Shown here: positions 13,445-27,365 of the stretch, piece after piece
How positions within the stretch are numbered: the stretch's first letter is position 1
Layout: each line of letters opens with the position of its first letter
Origin: Liolophura sinensis
Lineage: Eukaryota; Mollusca; Polyplacophora; Chitonida; Chitonidae
DNA length: 64,000 nt
Direction of reading: 5' to 3'
Assembly: GCF_032854445.1 (NCBI RefSeq)
Contig: NC_088301.1
Span: forward strand, 47,611,116 to 47,675,115
The notes under the pieces: generated by a model
What the model was told of the DNA's origin: nothing
Database searches by the model: none
Seen by the model: the letters and a program-made list of their open reading frames with translations, nothing else
Translations under genes and position numbers: made by a program

Positions 13445-14210
13445 TTAAGACTCGACTTGCGGCTTCGGGCATTTCCTGGCAATGTGACCAGGTTCTTTGC
13501 AGTTGTAACAGGTCACATCCTGTGCACTGCCTTGCTCCGGGCAATCACGGGCAAAGTGGCCCAAAGCCTTACATCTGTAAGATTAAGTAAGTTAGACATG
13601 AATTCAAATATAAATAAACTTAGTGCGGAAACAAAGAATTGCTAGAATGTATACGTTTGCCTCAAGCTATGTGTATGTTTTTGTCATTGCATAACGGGCA
13701 TAAATGTCAATCCGGAAACAAATTTTAGGTTCAGTGGCTGATCTGAAGGCAGAGTTTTTTTTTGTTTTTTTTTGTTTTTTTTTAAATATCATACGATACC
13801 CATCAAATCCTGGTTCATTAAAATATAACTTGTATGTGATTAACTGGATTCCATTGCCCTATGTTGCACAATTTTTAGCCTTTATCATAAGAAGTAATAA
13901 AAATTATGTGTCCATTCTGATACTGAATGCCAAGGACTGCCTTTTACAAAACATTAAATCATTTTGGTAAATTTGACCTTTAAATTTAAATATTTCTTTT
14001 CATTGGCAAGTTAAAAAATATTTCTTTTTAGTTTCAACTTAAAAGTACAGATTAAGTAAACTGTATCATGTGCTTCCTGTGTGATCACTCCAATCTTCAC
14101 TGTTGTTGTTGTACAGGGTTTTATCCTTTGTGAGTGGTCACTTTGTGCTCTAAAAATTACTCGAACGGCTTAAAAGGTTCATTTGTGAGAATTTTACAAG
14201 TTTAATTACT

Positions 14211-14241
<31 letters not shown>

Positions 14242-17200
14242 GGAAAATGTGAACTTGATAATTTAGGATCCCAAACTCCATTCCCCCACACTCGCCTGAC
14301 ACATTCAAACTTCGCCTTGATCAGCCACTGAGTATCCCCTACTATAACAAGTAATTTATGGCTAAAGACATTTCCTACCTGTAGCAGGCTGAGCCACTTC
14401 CTGCAGAAGCATCTTCTTCACGGTTTGGGCAGTCGCGAGAATAGTGGTCACCAGATCCACACCTGAAGAGCAAGATAAAAGGTAAAGATACTTTGCTCTG
14501 TCCTGGCCCTTAACTTTTAGTAAGGCTTGATATATTTCTTGGGGTTTTACACCGTGCTAAAGGATATCACAAACATGACACTGGACAGCATCATGGGGAC
14601 ATTAAACCCACCACCATCTGGAGCTGCAGGAATATCTTCCCATGTACGACCAGAGGAGGCCAGCGCAAGCTAGACTCGACTCCCACTGTTGCTAGGAGGG
14701 TCTGTGTTAGTAGGGAGTAGTGCACATACTTTATGAAACCACAAAGGTGTTGTGAAAATTCCTCCCTTCCCTATATGGTAGGCTGAGAAATGAGGAGTTG
14801 AATACGACTGCAGTGAAACTACCCAACGCTTAAAACTTACGTGAAGCAGGAATTGTCTGCATCCTCACAGTCCCTAGCAATGTGTCCCGTATTGCCACAT
14901 CTACAAACAAAGCAGGTGCAATCAGTCATTTTGTAGTATTATTTGTTAAATGCTATCAAGATGACCTACAATCAAAGATTGAATATCCATGCCCCAAACA
15001 TACCCTAATCATAAAGCATATCACATATATTTTAAAATACTCAAATACACTACAGGGCCATGAATTTTATAAAAGATTAGCTTTCCCATTTTCCCTGATT
15101 CTGAGTACTCTACTGATTTCAACAAGGTGTTTTGAGGTTTGTTTGGAACAAGGGGTGATATTTTACTCGGAAAATGTAAGCTTCAGCACCAGAAATATAT
15201 TGTGACATTTCTTTGCCTCTAAAAATGCACTTTTGCAGACGAAATCTTACGTCATTTAGGGTATTTTCAGAGAGTAACATACAGGACTCAAAAGTTAACT
15301 TGCTTTCATAGTCACATAGATAAACCAAAACATTAATCGACATTCTGACCGAACATTGATTTGACAGACCAAATACAAGCATCTCGTGTACTTGTGGAGC
15401 CTGCGAGTTTTGAGAATCTCCTTTAAATATTTTTCAACATATGATCACATTACAGAAGAACGGCCACTCTGGATGAACAGACATTAATTCACACCAGCCA
15501 AAAGCGTCTCAATGTGTGAAGCTGATAATAGGCATCAATTTCCAACAATGTGAATACAATGTTTAAGCGATGAATGTTGAGTTTATGATCGCCATTTTAT
15601 TAAAACAGGATTGTCTTTACAGGAAGTGGGATTTCATATATGCATTCAACTGCAAAGCACTGTGTCAAAAGCTGTAACAGAATATTCAACGCACAGAAGA
15701 TTTTTGACATAAACATTGACTTACTTGTAAATTACCAAAAAGTTATCAAAGGCGCTTTAATATCAACACTTTTACGCTTGCTTAAGCCACACTGCTGCTA
15801 AAGTAACTTTCTCTGTTGTCATGGATAATTCAGATTCTGTCAATCCCTGCCACAATTTTGTAAACAGAAAGACCCCATTCAGTGGCGAGTTCCTTCAGAG
15901 GAAAATATATTCATACAGTTTTGTCAAGATACAACCCATTTAAAATGGACATCATTTTCATCCACTTTCAGCATACATTACACATACATGTAGCGCACGT
16001 TTTAACATGAAACTCATAAATGTTTCTCTTCTTAGTAGCAAACCCTGCCCACCGTTTGAAATACACCAAAGTGTTTGAATGCTCTTACTGATGTAAAGGC
16101 ATGTCAATCAGCTGTCACAACCGTGCGAGTATGAGGTTTGAACATGTGGTGGCCCGAAGTATGTTTAATGTGTATAACTAACAGCTAATCTTTCGCTTAT
16201 TTTTCTTCATCATCACCAACTCAATACTGTGCGAAAAGAACCAACTTTATCAGGAAAAGAAACTCTAGGCCATGTACTGTAATTTATCTCATAGGATCAA
16301 AAAAAAAAAAAAAACTGCCAACTGACCAAAACAACTTTAAAATAATAGCCCGCAACAAACAAATTTTTAATGATGGCTGTACCTTCCTATGACAAATTAA
16401 AGGAGAAGAAAATTTCTTAAATGGCACTATGGGCTGAAATTAGCACATTTTTTTCCGTCTGGTGGTGCCTGCTGCATAATTTTGCGATATTTTTATGCTG
16501 GGGGTGTGTTGCCTCTCAGCCAATAAGAGTCGTTAAACCTGCCAGCTTGTTCGTGTAAACATGGAACCTACATCCAAGATTCCTGTCTCCCGATCATCAA
16601 GCGGAAATCACTAAAGCAACATGAAGTACCGGCAGTTCCGATAGAAATTCTCCTCCTAACATAGAAGACTTCAGGACTACTTCTTAGGGAAAATGAAGAC
16701 GCCCACAGCAGATTCTGGCGCTGAATTTATTTATAATTAATCAACTTGAGGTACATACCAGAATTTTTCTTATGGCATGCACATGCGAAGAAATGCATAC
16801 TCTTTTCAATGGTATTTGTTTGATATTTAAATTTTCTTCTCCTTTAAAGTGAAAATAAACAATTCCAAGTTTTTTTTATATACTAGTTATGTGATTAAAC
16901 TGCACATATATGTTCAGATGGAAGAGAAAAGATAATACTTATTTCAATGATTAGAAATTTTTACAAAGGTCATTCTGTAACTTGTAGTCTATGTCCATGC
17001 TTACAACGAAACATGAAAAAACATAACAAGGCCTTATATTTAAGTTCAAAATCTGTACATTTCAGATATTCTGACTATTCAATGTCTACTTCTCTTTTTC
17101 ATCCAATTTGTGCATATTCATGGCCTGAACAAGAAATGCCAAACTTGAAGAAACCAACAAGTTAAAAGAATTCAACAGTAATGAAGATAACTGGAAAGTG

Positions 17201-20200
17201 TTACTATTAAAAGCATTACAGGTAAGAATTTAGTGTACTAGGAACTGCATGTTACCTGTAGCAGGTTTTATCTATAGACTGGGACTGTCCACCCGAAGCC
17301 GCATCCGGACAGTCTCGGGAGAGATGTCCTACCTCCTTACATGTGTAACACTTGCGGCCATCTTGCTGCTTCTCATCGGGGCAATCTCGTGCCAAATGCC
17401 CAGATTCCCCGCATCTGTAGCAGGACTTATTACTTTGAGAAGGACAGTCCCGCTGCACATGGCCATTCTTCCCACAATTATAGCAGGCACCTGAGAAATA
17501 ATTACAGGATTAAAAGCAAATCTCTCTTAAAACAAAAATCCATGAAATCAGAAACTGATTCCTCTGTCATCACAACAGAGCACTGTAGCTTCACCCCACA
17601 GTGGCAATAATTCTTGTATGTTGAAAAGTGAAGTGCATAAAATATATCACAGTAGTTTTTCAGAACTGCTGACCTGTTACAGGTGAAGAACAAAAACACA
17701 TGAAAAAAAATAAAAAATAAATAAAAAACAGGATTGGTAGCATGGTCCGTTGGAAACGCATGAATGCAAGACTTGAGCTAAATACATAACATAATAAAAA
17801 TTACCCTAACATGGATGCCATTTAAAAGGTGTGATGGGCTTCAACAATGGCACATCTCCCTTACGTGTATGCAAAACTTAAACTCAATACACTCAGTACT
17901 TTTAGAGATAAGACTTTTAACACCGTTTGTAATACACAAGGGAATAAGCGGTGAATTTTGTAATTTATAGTAATAAATATACACATATACCATCAAAGAT
18001 GGAATACATGTATGTAAGCAAAACGCGAGCTCAATACATGCAGTACTGTTTCAGATAACCACCTTACCAGCGATTCCCATACAAACGAGACCATGTCGTG
18101 AATTTTGTAACAGGAATTAATACAGGGCATCAACAATGGATCATCCCCTTCCTTTACATGTATGAAAAGCCTTCGCTAAATACCTGTACATGTTGTACTT
18201 TATAAGATACCACCCTTAACATTCCTTTTACTATTGTTGGACACTGATGCTCAAGGTATGACAAGCTACACCTGTATCTTGTACAGGCAAGCTGAAAACC
18301 AACGAAAAACATGCAGTGATAATATTACACAGAAATGTCATTCTGATTCCATTGTGAAAATCTAGGATTGCATATTGCAGCACAAATGGTCTGAGGTCTG
18401 AGGTTTGCATTTTTTTTAATAGACTACGAAGATCACAAAGCTGTCACACTCACAGCTTTCACACAGCTCTAAAACAATATTACAACACTGTATAAATACT
18501 GATATATGTATTGAAAAGCAAAATTTGTGGCTAATATAAACATTACGTACAGATTTTCATGAAGTGTAACAATAAAATTCTGCTTGAAATAGAACTGTAC
18601 ATGTAAACTCTTGATTAGCAATGTCACCTGCTACCATCAGTTGAACAAAAAAGCCTGAAGATAGCTACATGTACTTAACATTTTTAAAAACCATCCCTTG
18701 GACAGAAATGTTTAAGGGTGCAAATAGATTTCTATACTTATATCTCATCAATGCCTATTTTGTTGTTGCTGAAAACATGAAATTTAAAGGTGTTTTTTTT
18801 CTGACCACCAACAAAAAGCCTCCGACCCATATGTTAAAGAAAATATGTATAGAGAATTCTCTCTTGAAAAAGCATAGTGCATTAACCAGTCCTGAATACA
18901 GGTTCAGTCAACAATTTGACAAATCAAAAACATAGAATTACCTATATAAAATAATCTTTTAAGTAAAGCTAAAATAAGTCCAAGCACCAAGTTGTTTAAA
19001 TTTGAATGTAACCCATGAAAAGTGGAAAACCACTTTTACTTAAATTTCCACTTTAGGCTGTAATATAACTTTCCTCAATTCCAAACTTCTCTACCTAAAT
19101 GAATAGGCAATTCATTAGGAATTGAATTCGTGCCTAAGCTTGGGGTCCTCATTTGACACTGGATAATTTTTCCCTAGTGTGTTCTACTCAGCTCATTTTA
19201 TCAACCTATTACTTTAAAAGATGTGAAAAGCGAATAAATGATAGATGCAAAGGTTTTAGAAGACCAATGAAATATGCCAGTTGTAAACACATATATACAT
19301 GTAAATATATTCCACCACAAACTCACCACTACTAGACTGTACATTTTTTGTTTAGAGGGGAATGGGGACTATTATAGATTCTTGTTTACATTTCAAATGT
19401 TATCTGAATGCAAGACACGAACCTCAAATATACATAATGGTGCCAATCTTGATGCAAACATGCTAAGTTAAACAAAGAACACTCGAGCTCACGCCTCATC
19501 TGTTTAGAAGCTGACACCTTATACCAGCTTACATAACAAAGCAATCTTGAAAAAGACTTGATAATTTATTGCCACAGAAAACTGACCAAACAAGGATGAT
19601 CATCTGCTTGCAACTGGAAAGTAGTACAAGGGATAATGTTACTCATTTGATATTAAAAGAAAAATTTGAACTTAAAAAGATTTTGTGTCCGTGCACAACC
19701 CATTCAATATTTATACTAATCATTGGAAAGATCTTAACACTGTTATGCAAGTTACTGACAAACACTAATACGTGTGATGTAGACTTGAAATCTTACAGGC
19801 AAAGATGACTTCAATGAATGCCATGTTTTGCAACTGGTCCCATCAGCACCACTGGCAAGTGAGAGCAGGGGAATTTACAAAATTTGCTGTCCAGACTGGG
19901 TTGAACTTGAACTCTTTGTGTTTGAGAACAAGTGAATTTTAAATTTATGTGTTTCTACTGAAACAGTCCGATATGAACCAATTAACTAAGTTACTGAACT
20001 AACAAAAACAAAAATTTTAGTCTGAGTAACTGACAATTCAACTCACGATGGCCATGGTCAAGAACACCATGTCCAATCAAAAACAAACTGCCAATGTAAT
20101 TTACATGAACATTCACTTTGCACAAATTAATGTGCAGGTGTTATCTTACCTAACTTTGAAAGAAAAGAAAACTCTCAAATAATAAACTCCACAAAAATCG

Positions 20201-23016
20201 AAATTTTTAAAGTGTGTTAATTATGTTCATAATATTTATACTTTTTTTTTTCTGAATTATTTTGGGTAAGCAGGTGATGAACAGACATGGCAGAGATAAA
20301 ATATTTGGGGACAGCCATGTTCAGCTATTCTTAGCTCTTCTGTGGCTTAACACTGTATGGCATTCAATGCTGTTCATATATTCACCTCGCTAGAAGAGGG
20401 CACTGTGAGTCTTGTTGGTGACAAAGGGATTTCCTGAAATTCTACCATCCCATTCCATAACTGGTAATAGATATCATTATAGATTTACAAAATATGAGCT
20501 CTAATAGGGGTTCAGGTTTTGCTTATTTTCTTCTTTCCACAGCCTTGCAATTTCTTTTAAAAAAACTCCATAAAATGAAAACTTGTTGCCCTACTGAATA
20601 TACGCATTAGGCCTAGATTTCCAGAATAAGAGATCGGAGAGTTTTCCTTTGTGCTCAGCTACAATGTCCCATACTTTTACAGCACAAAACATCTCAAAAT
20701 ACTGTTTAATCAAAATACAAATATCAGTTTGTAAGCTACACATGAAACAGTTTAAAACCAAAAATACCTACTCAGTCTATGCTTCTTTATAATGTACAGT
20801 GATCATTTCTAAGTTTCCACAGGAGTCTGTTCACTTAAAAGTTTACTTGCAAGACTAACTGCAAATCTACAAAATTTGAAAAAGGCTTTGTTTTCCTGCC
20901 TGATGGTTTGAACTGTGATCTTGACATTTCACTGACTTTCAGTTTAGTAAGAAAATCAGTTTGCAAGTTAAAAACAGTCAAAGAAGAATTCTATACAGCA
21001 ACAGTTAGGTATATTTATGGTTAACATCAGCAGGTGAACATCTTGGAGAGTTACATATTTTTGGCCAAGACAATTACATGGGTGTATAGGTCATAAAAAA
21101 CTACGAACAATAGCTCTTGTATCAGACTCAACGTTAATTTATTTTTCAAAAGGTCACACATGAGCAACATTTGAAGGGATTTAAGACATAAAAGGCCAGG
21201 TGTATTCTCTGGAACAAACAAAACAACAAAAACTTTTCCATAATTAGGCATGCAGCTGTCTTGATGATCAAGATTTGATACATACCAGAGTCTATTTCCT
21301 TAGGGCAGTCTTTGGCAATATGACCAAGCTCACTGCATTTGTAACAACGATCAACATCTACTTTGCACTCGCGAGCAAAGTGTCCATAACGATTACACTT
21401 GTAACACTTTTCTACAAAATCGAAAATCCAGGAGAGATAATTAGGGTCCTGTGGGATGAAGTCTCTTCCTTTAGTCAGCAAGATGAATTAGGCACTTCTT
21501 TTCTTCCACATGGGAGTCCATGAAACCTGCACCAGGTTCAGAAATCCTTTGTGGAGTCTTGGTTTGTCCGGCCATGCCATTATGCTTTAATCCATTGCTG
21601 GGGATTTCAACAATGCAATTCCATGTTCCTTGCAATACCAACTTTGCAACAGCTTTCAACAAACACAGATTGGTTCAACAATGAATGCAAGAAAACTTAA
21701 TAAAACTCAAAGAAAATTTCAATGCAAACCCAACTTGGTCCAAGATCCCTGTTGCAGGTTTCACATCTCAGTGTAGTCAAAAACAAGTGCACAAAACAGC
21801 ACGTAACAAACAATAATATTAGCTTCGCAAAATGGGAAAACAAACATTGTTCCATAAACTTGTCATGAAAAATAGCTAATGGATGGACAGTATGTGAAGG
21901 AATCAATAAAAGAACAATGTTAACGACAACAGTGTAAAAAAAATCCAACGGTATGAAAGAGAAATACAACTCACTTCCGGACATATCTGGAAATCAAAGA
22001 TGTTCATTTTTATAGAACACTAATTCAAAACCTGTTTGACAGGAGACTGGATTAACTTCATTTTTCCCTATTAGTGGCAATACAGGGTTTGTCGCGCAAT
22101 GATTTCAGAATGTCAACACATTTAAATTTAACTACTCATTTTAAAGGAAGTAATCCTCAGTGTTTATGTGGAATATACACATGTATCTAATCTGATGATC
22201 ATCAAAATGGATCTAAAGTGAATCTAATTCTAATTCCAAACATGTGATGGTTGAACACTGTGGTGCTCTGTTTTAAAGTTACCTGTGGGCTTTAATTTCG
22301 TAATTCTTCACAAGAATCTAAATGGATTCCCGCAGGCTTGCTTCAACCTTTCGCTTGCAATGTAGGATAAAATAGTAAATCGATTCATTTCGAAATTCTG
22401 ATTAGCTCACCATTCATTTTGATCTCTGTCCGACAGTGTAGAGGTTCTAGTTTTTGTATGTTTTGAAGGTTATCACGGCAAACAACAACAGAGCCCATTC
22501 AAAATCACGTGTAAAAAAAAGTTGAACAAAAGGCGTATTATAGCCATGTTTACGATCATACTTCCACTTGTTGAGAGGAGGCATAGTTATGAACTGGGAA
22601 TTTGACAACAATTGGTCAATTTGAAAATTATTTTTGTGACTTTCTTACGGAAATCTAAGCAGATTCCCATACATTTGGTTTATGAATCAGGAACCGTGAC
22701 AAGAATCGAATTCCCGTCAAATGAACAGCCTTGTACCTGTAGGCCTACTATACTTTTAGGCTATCCTCAAAGTCTGAATCAGAAAGAATAATTAACGAAA
22801 TTCACATTTCAACAAAACAAGCAAATAAGAAAACAATAAAGAAACAAACACTGAATATGAGTTAATGATTATGATGTAAGCTTTTTTACCTCTTCCTCCC
22901 ACTCCTCCTGCACCACCACCTCCTGCACTACCTCCACGTGTAAACACTTTGGATTTGCACTCACGCGCAAAATGGCCAGGCTTTCCACATTTGTAGCATT
23001 TATTTCCACCAGACAT
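13445..23016 (-). CDS. CNBP: CNBP-like protein with ten CCHC zinc knuckles (six coding exons)
   Basis: Cellular nucleic-acid-binding protein family: retroviral-type zinc knuckles binding single-stranded G-rich DNA and RNA, with roles in translation and transcription. Coding exons in transcript order: 23016-22890, 21411-21286, 17490-17256, 14900-14841, 14462-14379, 13574-13445; all phases agree and give 253 residues. CX2CX4HX4C knuckles lie at about residues 7-20, 45-58, 65-78, 87-100, 108-121, 132-145, 161-174, 181-194, 209-222 and 233-246. Vertebrate CNBP has seven in about 177 residues. The vertebrate RGG-rich linker after knuckle 1 is here a Gly/Ala-rich stretch (about 28-42) with little Arg. 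Phase-1 and phase-2 introns repeatedly cut within or beside knuckles, a layout suited to growth by exon duplication. A splice acceptor one base before the ATG shows that a 5' non-coding exon exists. Alternative name: a GIS2/byr3-type knuckle protein. Confidence 0.9.
14525..14715 (-). repeat. Worn SINE fragment in CNBP intron 5
   Basis: In minus orientation: GGGGTTTTACACCGTGCTAA (tail region), ACACTGGACAGCATCATGG, TCTTCCCATGTACGACCAGA, then a degraded head side. Strongly diverged and missing much of the centre. It lies between coding exons 14379-14462 and 14841-14900. Confidence 0.6.
14901..17255 (-). other. CNBP intron 4, nothing recognised
   Basis: Intron of the minus-strand CNBP gene. No repeat, snoRNA or second gene was recognised by eye. 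A box C/D snoRNA search would be worthwhile, since host genes of the translation machinery often carry them, but none is claimed. Confidence 0.5.
17837..18232 (+). repeat. Imperfect tandem repeat, about three units of 105-150 bp
   Basis: Units start near 17837, 17989 and 18126. Each has CATCAACAATGG or a close variant, then TTACRTGTATG, AAAC, a CTCAATACA-like block and CAGTACTTTTTAGATA or a variant. Two of the spacers share GTGAATTTTGTAA. It lies in CNBP intron 3 (17491-21285). A related stretch is in intron 1 at about 26690-26850. Confidence 0.6.
18240..21285 (-). other. Remainder of CNBP intron 3, nothing recognised
   Basis: AT-rich intronic sequence with several small open frames but no family signature, splice context or repeat that I could identify. 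Confidence 0.45.
21412..22889 (-). other. CNBP intron 2, nothing recognised
   Basis: Separates the exon with the first knuckle and Gly-rich linker from the exon with knuckles 2 and 3. No features recognised inside. Confidence 0.5.
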
Positions 23017-25583
23017 CCTGTAGATGAAAAGCTCAAATTTAGATTTTATTAAGTTTAAACTTAAAGCCACAAAGTCGACGTGCGTGTAATACTTATGTGG
23101 AAAAGTTTGAGAAAACCTTAGGATTTTTGTGCGCACAAATACACTATGACTGGCGGCCACTGTCAGCTCTGACGTCCAACTCACTTGGCCTGACTGTCAC
23201 TTGCATATGATGTTTCAAAATGTTTAACTACGTGTTAGAATCCATAGATTGGCCCAACTAGAAGCTTTGGTTCAAAGAAAAGTAGAACATATTCAACTTC
23301 GAGCTAGTGCTCAGTCAGCAGATGTTGGTGATCGCAAACACCCACAGATCAACTAAAAGCAGCTCTGAAGTTGCCAAAACCAATGTTGTTCCCAGTCATA
23401 AGATCAATCTACCCATGACTTTACAATACTGTGGGGCTAAGTGCCTATATAGTAGCATGGTGGTATCCATGTTTAACAAACTACCTGTACATCAGTATCT
23501 CACACCCAAGGACCGAATTCAAAAAATTAATGTAAGCATGTTAATTTTCTTTATTTTATCAACCTGTGTTCAGTTGGAAAACTCATCCTCAGGCGCTGGG
23601 AAGTGATGTCACTGAAAGCACGACGTGTTTCAAAATATCACGACATCTTAAAATATGCGTATCACACAATACTGCACTTCATGTAGTTTTGGACGCACCA
23701 TCTTAAATAGTTGTGGAATGAAACTCTTAAATCGAGCAACACAAAGTGTTTACCACATCTTCACATGTGCATTAAAATGTCCCTAGCGTAAATCGATGTC
23801 AACTAAGTGATCCCCATAATCAGCTAATCTGTTCTTGGCGCACTAAGCACCATCCTCGACAACCACATAAATTCACAAAATAAACACTTTTTCAAGCACT
23901 GTACCCATTGTGACCATAAGCTGTCTGTCCACATTTTGATCACTTGCAAGAATGAATGAGACTAAAGTTATTCTGACGTCTTACATCTGACGACAGGGGT
24001 TAGGAAACCAGCCAAATGGGCACCTAGACTTGCCTAGTGTTCCTATGATGATTGCCATAGCTAGGTATTATCTCCCTTGAACACCATATTATTTCTGAAC
24101 TCCTATCAATTACTTGACTTTTATGCAAGACTATCAAAAGGAGATGGCAGCAACAGTGGGTTTAGTGTCTGAAAATGTATTTATTTTGTGAATATGTATG
24201 GTTGTCATGGATAGTTTTTGCTTTGGCAAGACTCAGACCAGGTAAGTTGATTATGGGGACCACTCAGTTGACATTGATTTACAATAGGGAAAGTTTACTG
24301 CGCATGTGAAGATGCAGTAAATGTTCCTTACCGTCGATCAGACAAATTAAAAGCAGTTTCTCTCTCCGTAACTCTTCCAACACCTTGTGTTGCTCAACTG
24401 ACCACAATCTGATCAATTACGCAATACCCGCCAGTGAATTCATGTAGGATATTTCACTTATTTTGGTAAAAAGAACCAGCAGCAATTCTTTTACATACAA
24501 CCCCGCTCCTTTCCCTTATTACATATGCCATTAGCCTACATGCATCATTAACAACACTTAAAAATATAAAGCGAATAGCAGGACATGATGCTAGCCCAGT
24601 GGAGACCCATCAGTCCATTGGAAAAACATTTCCTCAGCTTTATAGCCAATCATTCTCTCTGTTGGCCTTCTAAAATATGCCATTCATCAGCTCATTCAAT
24701 GTGAAAGTCAAAGTATGATAGCTTTGCCAGTGTCATTCCTTATGTTAATCCCAGTTCATTCAAACTAAAAACATTATCTCAAAATTTTTTAGTCTAGTGA
24801 GTTAGTGAATAAAATCTGACAAGTAGAAAATGTGATTTTGGGAATGCCTAAAAGCCTACTCGTGCTTCCACAGAATGAGATGAGGTTTGCCAATGATGGT
24901 TTAAAAATAGTGCAATGCTCAGTGGATGGAAATGAAGTTATGTGGTGCAAGTTCCCTGTAAGTGACAAGATGTAGCTGTCAGAAGTAAAAATTTCCAGAC
25001 GAAATGAAGACAAAACTTGATGGATTGGGGGATCCATTACATCGAATGTACAATGGGGGAGGAAGGATTGTGCTTTCAAATAGCATGCAAAATTTGCCAG
25101 ACCTTTAGTCCTGCATGATGACACCTTCGCTCCATTGATAAACGAAAACCAAACTGTAGTGGCATATGACTTTCGCAGCACTTGGCTCGGTTTAAAATTT
25201 TAGAAGTGATCTAGAAAGTTGGAACAACACAGGTGGAACAGATTTTTGACTAGTAGTTCCAGACATGATTATGGTGAACCAAGAAAATAGCTGAAATTTA
25301 CTATCATAGCCCAAAAAGGCCGGGGTCCAGGGGCCGCCTAGGCCTCGGAAGCTAGAAAAATCTGCGGAAAACAGGTAAATTAATCGAAACTGAACAAAGA
25401 AAAAAGCGGAAAAAAATCATGTCTGTAGTTCACATGTGTCAGTGAAATATTGCAGTAGTTATAGGCTTACAAATGAACTATGTTGGTGTGAGGGAAATAC
25501 GGCATCAGTGGGAACTCTCCACACATGAGTGAGAGTAGTAAATATACATGTAAGGATGCATAGCTGTGCCCGAGTGACTTCAA

Positions 25584-25853
25584 TTTATTTAAATATTTAT
25601 TTGATTGGTGTTTTACGCCGTACTCAAGAATATTTCACTTATACAACGGCGGCCAGCATTATAGTGGGAGGAAACTAGGCGCAGCCCGTGGGAAACCCAC
25701 GACCATCCGCAGGATGCTGACAGACCTTCCACGTATGGCCAGAGAGGAAGCCATCATCAGCTGGACTTGAACTCACAGCAACCGCATTGGTGAGAGACTC
25801 CAGGGTCATTGCGCTGCCCTAGTGCGCTAACCGACTGAGCCACGGAGGCCCCT
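25584..25853 (-). repeat. Full-length SINE with perfect 12-bp target-site duplication
   Basis: Minus orientation: tail (TTTAT repeats, TTGATTGGTGTTTTACGCCG) on the left, tRNA-like head (AACCGACTGAGCCACGGAGG) on the right. GAGTGACTTCAA occurs at 25572-25583 and again at 25854-25865, a perfect duplication, so the insertion is fairly recent. Confidence 0.92.
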
Positions 25854-26689
25854 GAGTGACTTCAAAGAAACATTGGAGCAAAGGTGCGTTCATGCAGACA
25901 TTTACCTTAAATATTATTGCCGCGGCAAATTTATTTTTCAGAAAAATATTGTTTTCCCGTGGCATTTTTTTTTTTTTTTAATGGCCAGGGCAAATTTGTG
26001 AACTGTGAAGGCAGTTAACCTGTACACCTGCAGTCTGTGCTAGATGGCATTTTAACTATGAAATATATTAATTCAGGGGGACCCTATTTGTCTGAATGTA
26101 AATTTTGATCAAGATCTTTTAAAGTACTTTGGAGAAGATATTCATCACTTCTAAGCCAATTACGATGATCTCAAGGTAAATCAAATGTCAGCTTTGACCA
26201 CCAAAAGTTCCTCTGTCTTTAAAAATGTTTTCATATACAAGATACGGAATTTGCTGTAAGAGCAAAAACGTGAGAAAATACAGCACAACTTACAAATTAT
26301 CCCGTGGAGAGTTGATGGGGTATACTCACAGGGTACATGTACAAGACAGAAGGGAAAAGATTCAAAAAGATTTTTAATTCAAAAGAAATCGATTTTAATT
26401 TCATTCAAATTTTATAGTTTGTAATTTGGTTACAGAATAAATGTACTCATTAACATTTCAAACACTGCATTTGTTACCTAAACATTAATTGAGTCAAGAT
26501 GCGTTTTTTCAGTTCAGAGCTGGTGGTGTCAGAATTGAATTCAATATTCATATATAAGGGTGGCAATTTAAAGGTTCCCCCAATGAAAAAAGATGAAATA
26601 ATTCAATTAAATCGACATCCTGACCAATCGACCATGCATTACAACATTGAGTAGAACATTACAGTACAAGAAGTACCTAAACATTTACT

Positions 26690-26850
26690 GTAGCATGGGC
26701 TCAAATACAGAACACAGACGCAAAATCAGGAATGTTGTAATTTACAGTAATAAACATGCTCCCAAGAGTATACAAAATGGGCCACCCCCTCATTACATGT
26801 ATGCAAAATATGAGCCCAAAATGCAATACTTTTTGAGACCCACCCCCACC
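26690..26850 (+). repeat. Dispersed copy of the 17.8-18.2 kb tandem unit
   Basis: Shares TTGTAATTTACAGTAATAAA, TTACATGTATGCAAAA and GCAATACTTTTTGAGA with the tandem units in CNBP intron 3, in the same order and strand. Confidence 0.55.
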
Positions 26851-27278
26851 CCTCAGCTCAAACATTTATCTTCACACTGATTCTGAGGAAAATTTGTTAA
26901 TTGAGTTATTTATGGTATAAATATGTGTCAATAATACTTATATGACACCTTGCCCAATATGAGGATTATTGACACCATATATTTGCGTACCCTATCACTG
27001 AGTAACCACACTGTAACTAATAGTACGGGAATGGATATAAACACCGAGTATCAACTATAGAACTGTACTGCTGCACTTTACATGCATGCCAAAATTAAGA
27101 CACCTCCTATGACATTTACTTCCATATCATTTTGGCTGCGATTTGATGTCGACACTCAGTGTATAGTACATAGGCAGTCTCTGTACCATATACAAGCGAA
27201 CAAAAGTGATGTCATGATGCATATGCTCCCAATTTTTAGTTTTTCCTTTTTCAAAAATTTCCTAACTTCTTGAGTGCT

Positions 27279-27365
27279 AACTTTATTGGTGTTTCATGCT
27301 GTAATCGAGAATATTTCATGACGACAGAGGCCAGCATAATGGTGGTGGGAAACCAGGAACCAAGA
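27279..27365 (-). repeat. SINE fragment (tail half)
   Basis: TATTGGTGTTTCATGCTGTA, AGAATATTTCA, GGCCAGCATAATGGTGG and GGGAAACCAGG in the family order, then the match is lost. An old fragment in CNBP intron 1. Confidence 0.65.

Noticed and set aside
17249-17610. Plus-strand open frames over the 17.3-17.5 kb exon
   Set aside because: Antisense shadows of the CNBP knuckle exon.
24844-24975. 43-codon plus-strand frame (starts MPKSLLVLPQNEM) with a GTAAGT-like site near its end, and protein-like text downstream
   Set aside because: No family, no partner exons and no continuous frame; too short to call. A translated search would decide.
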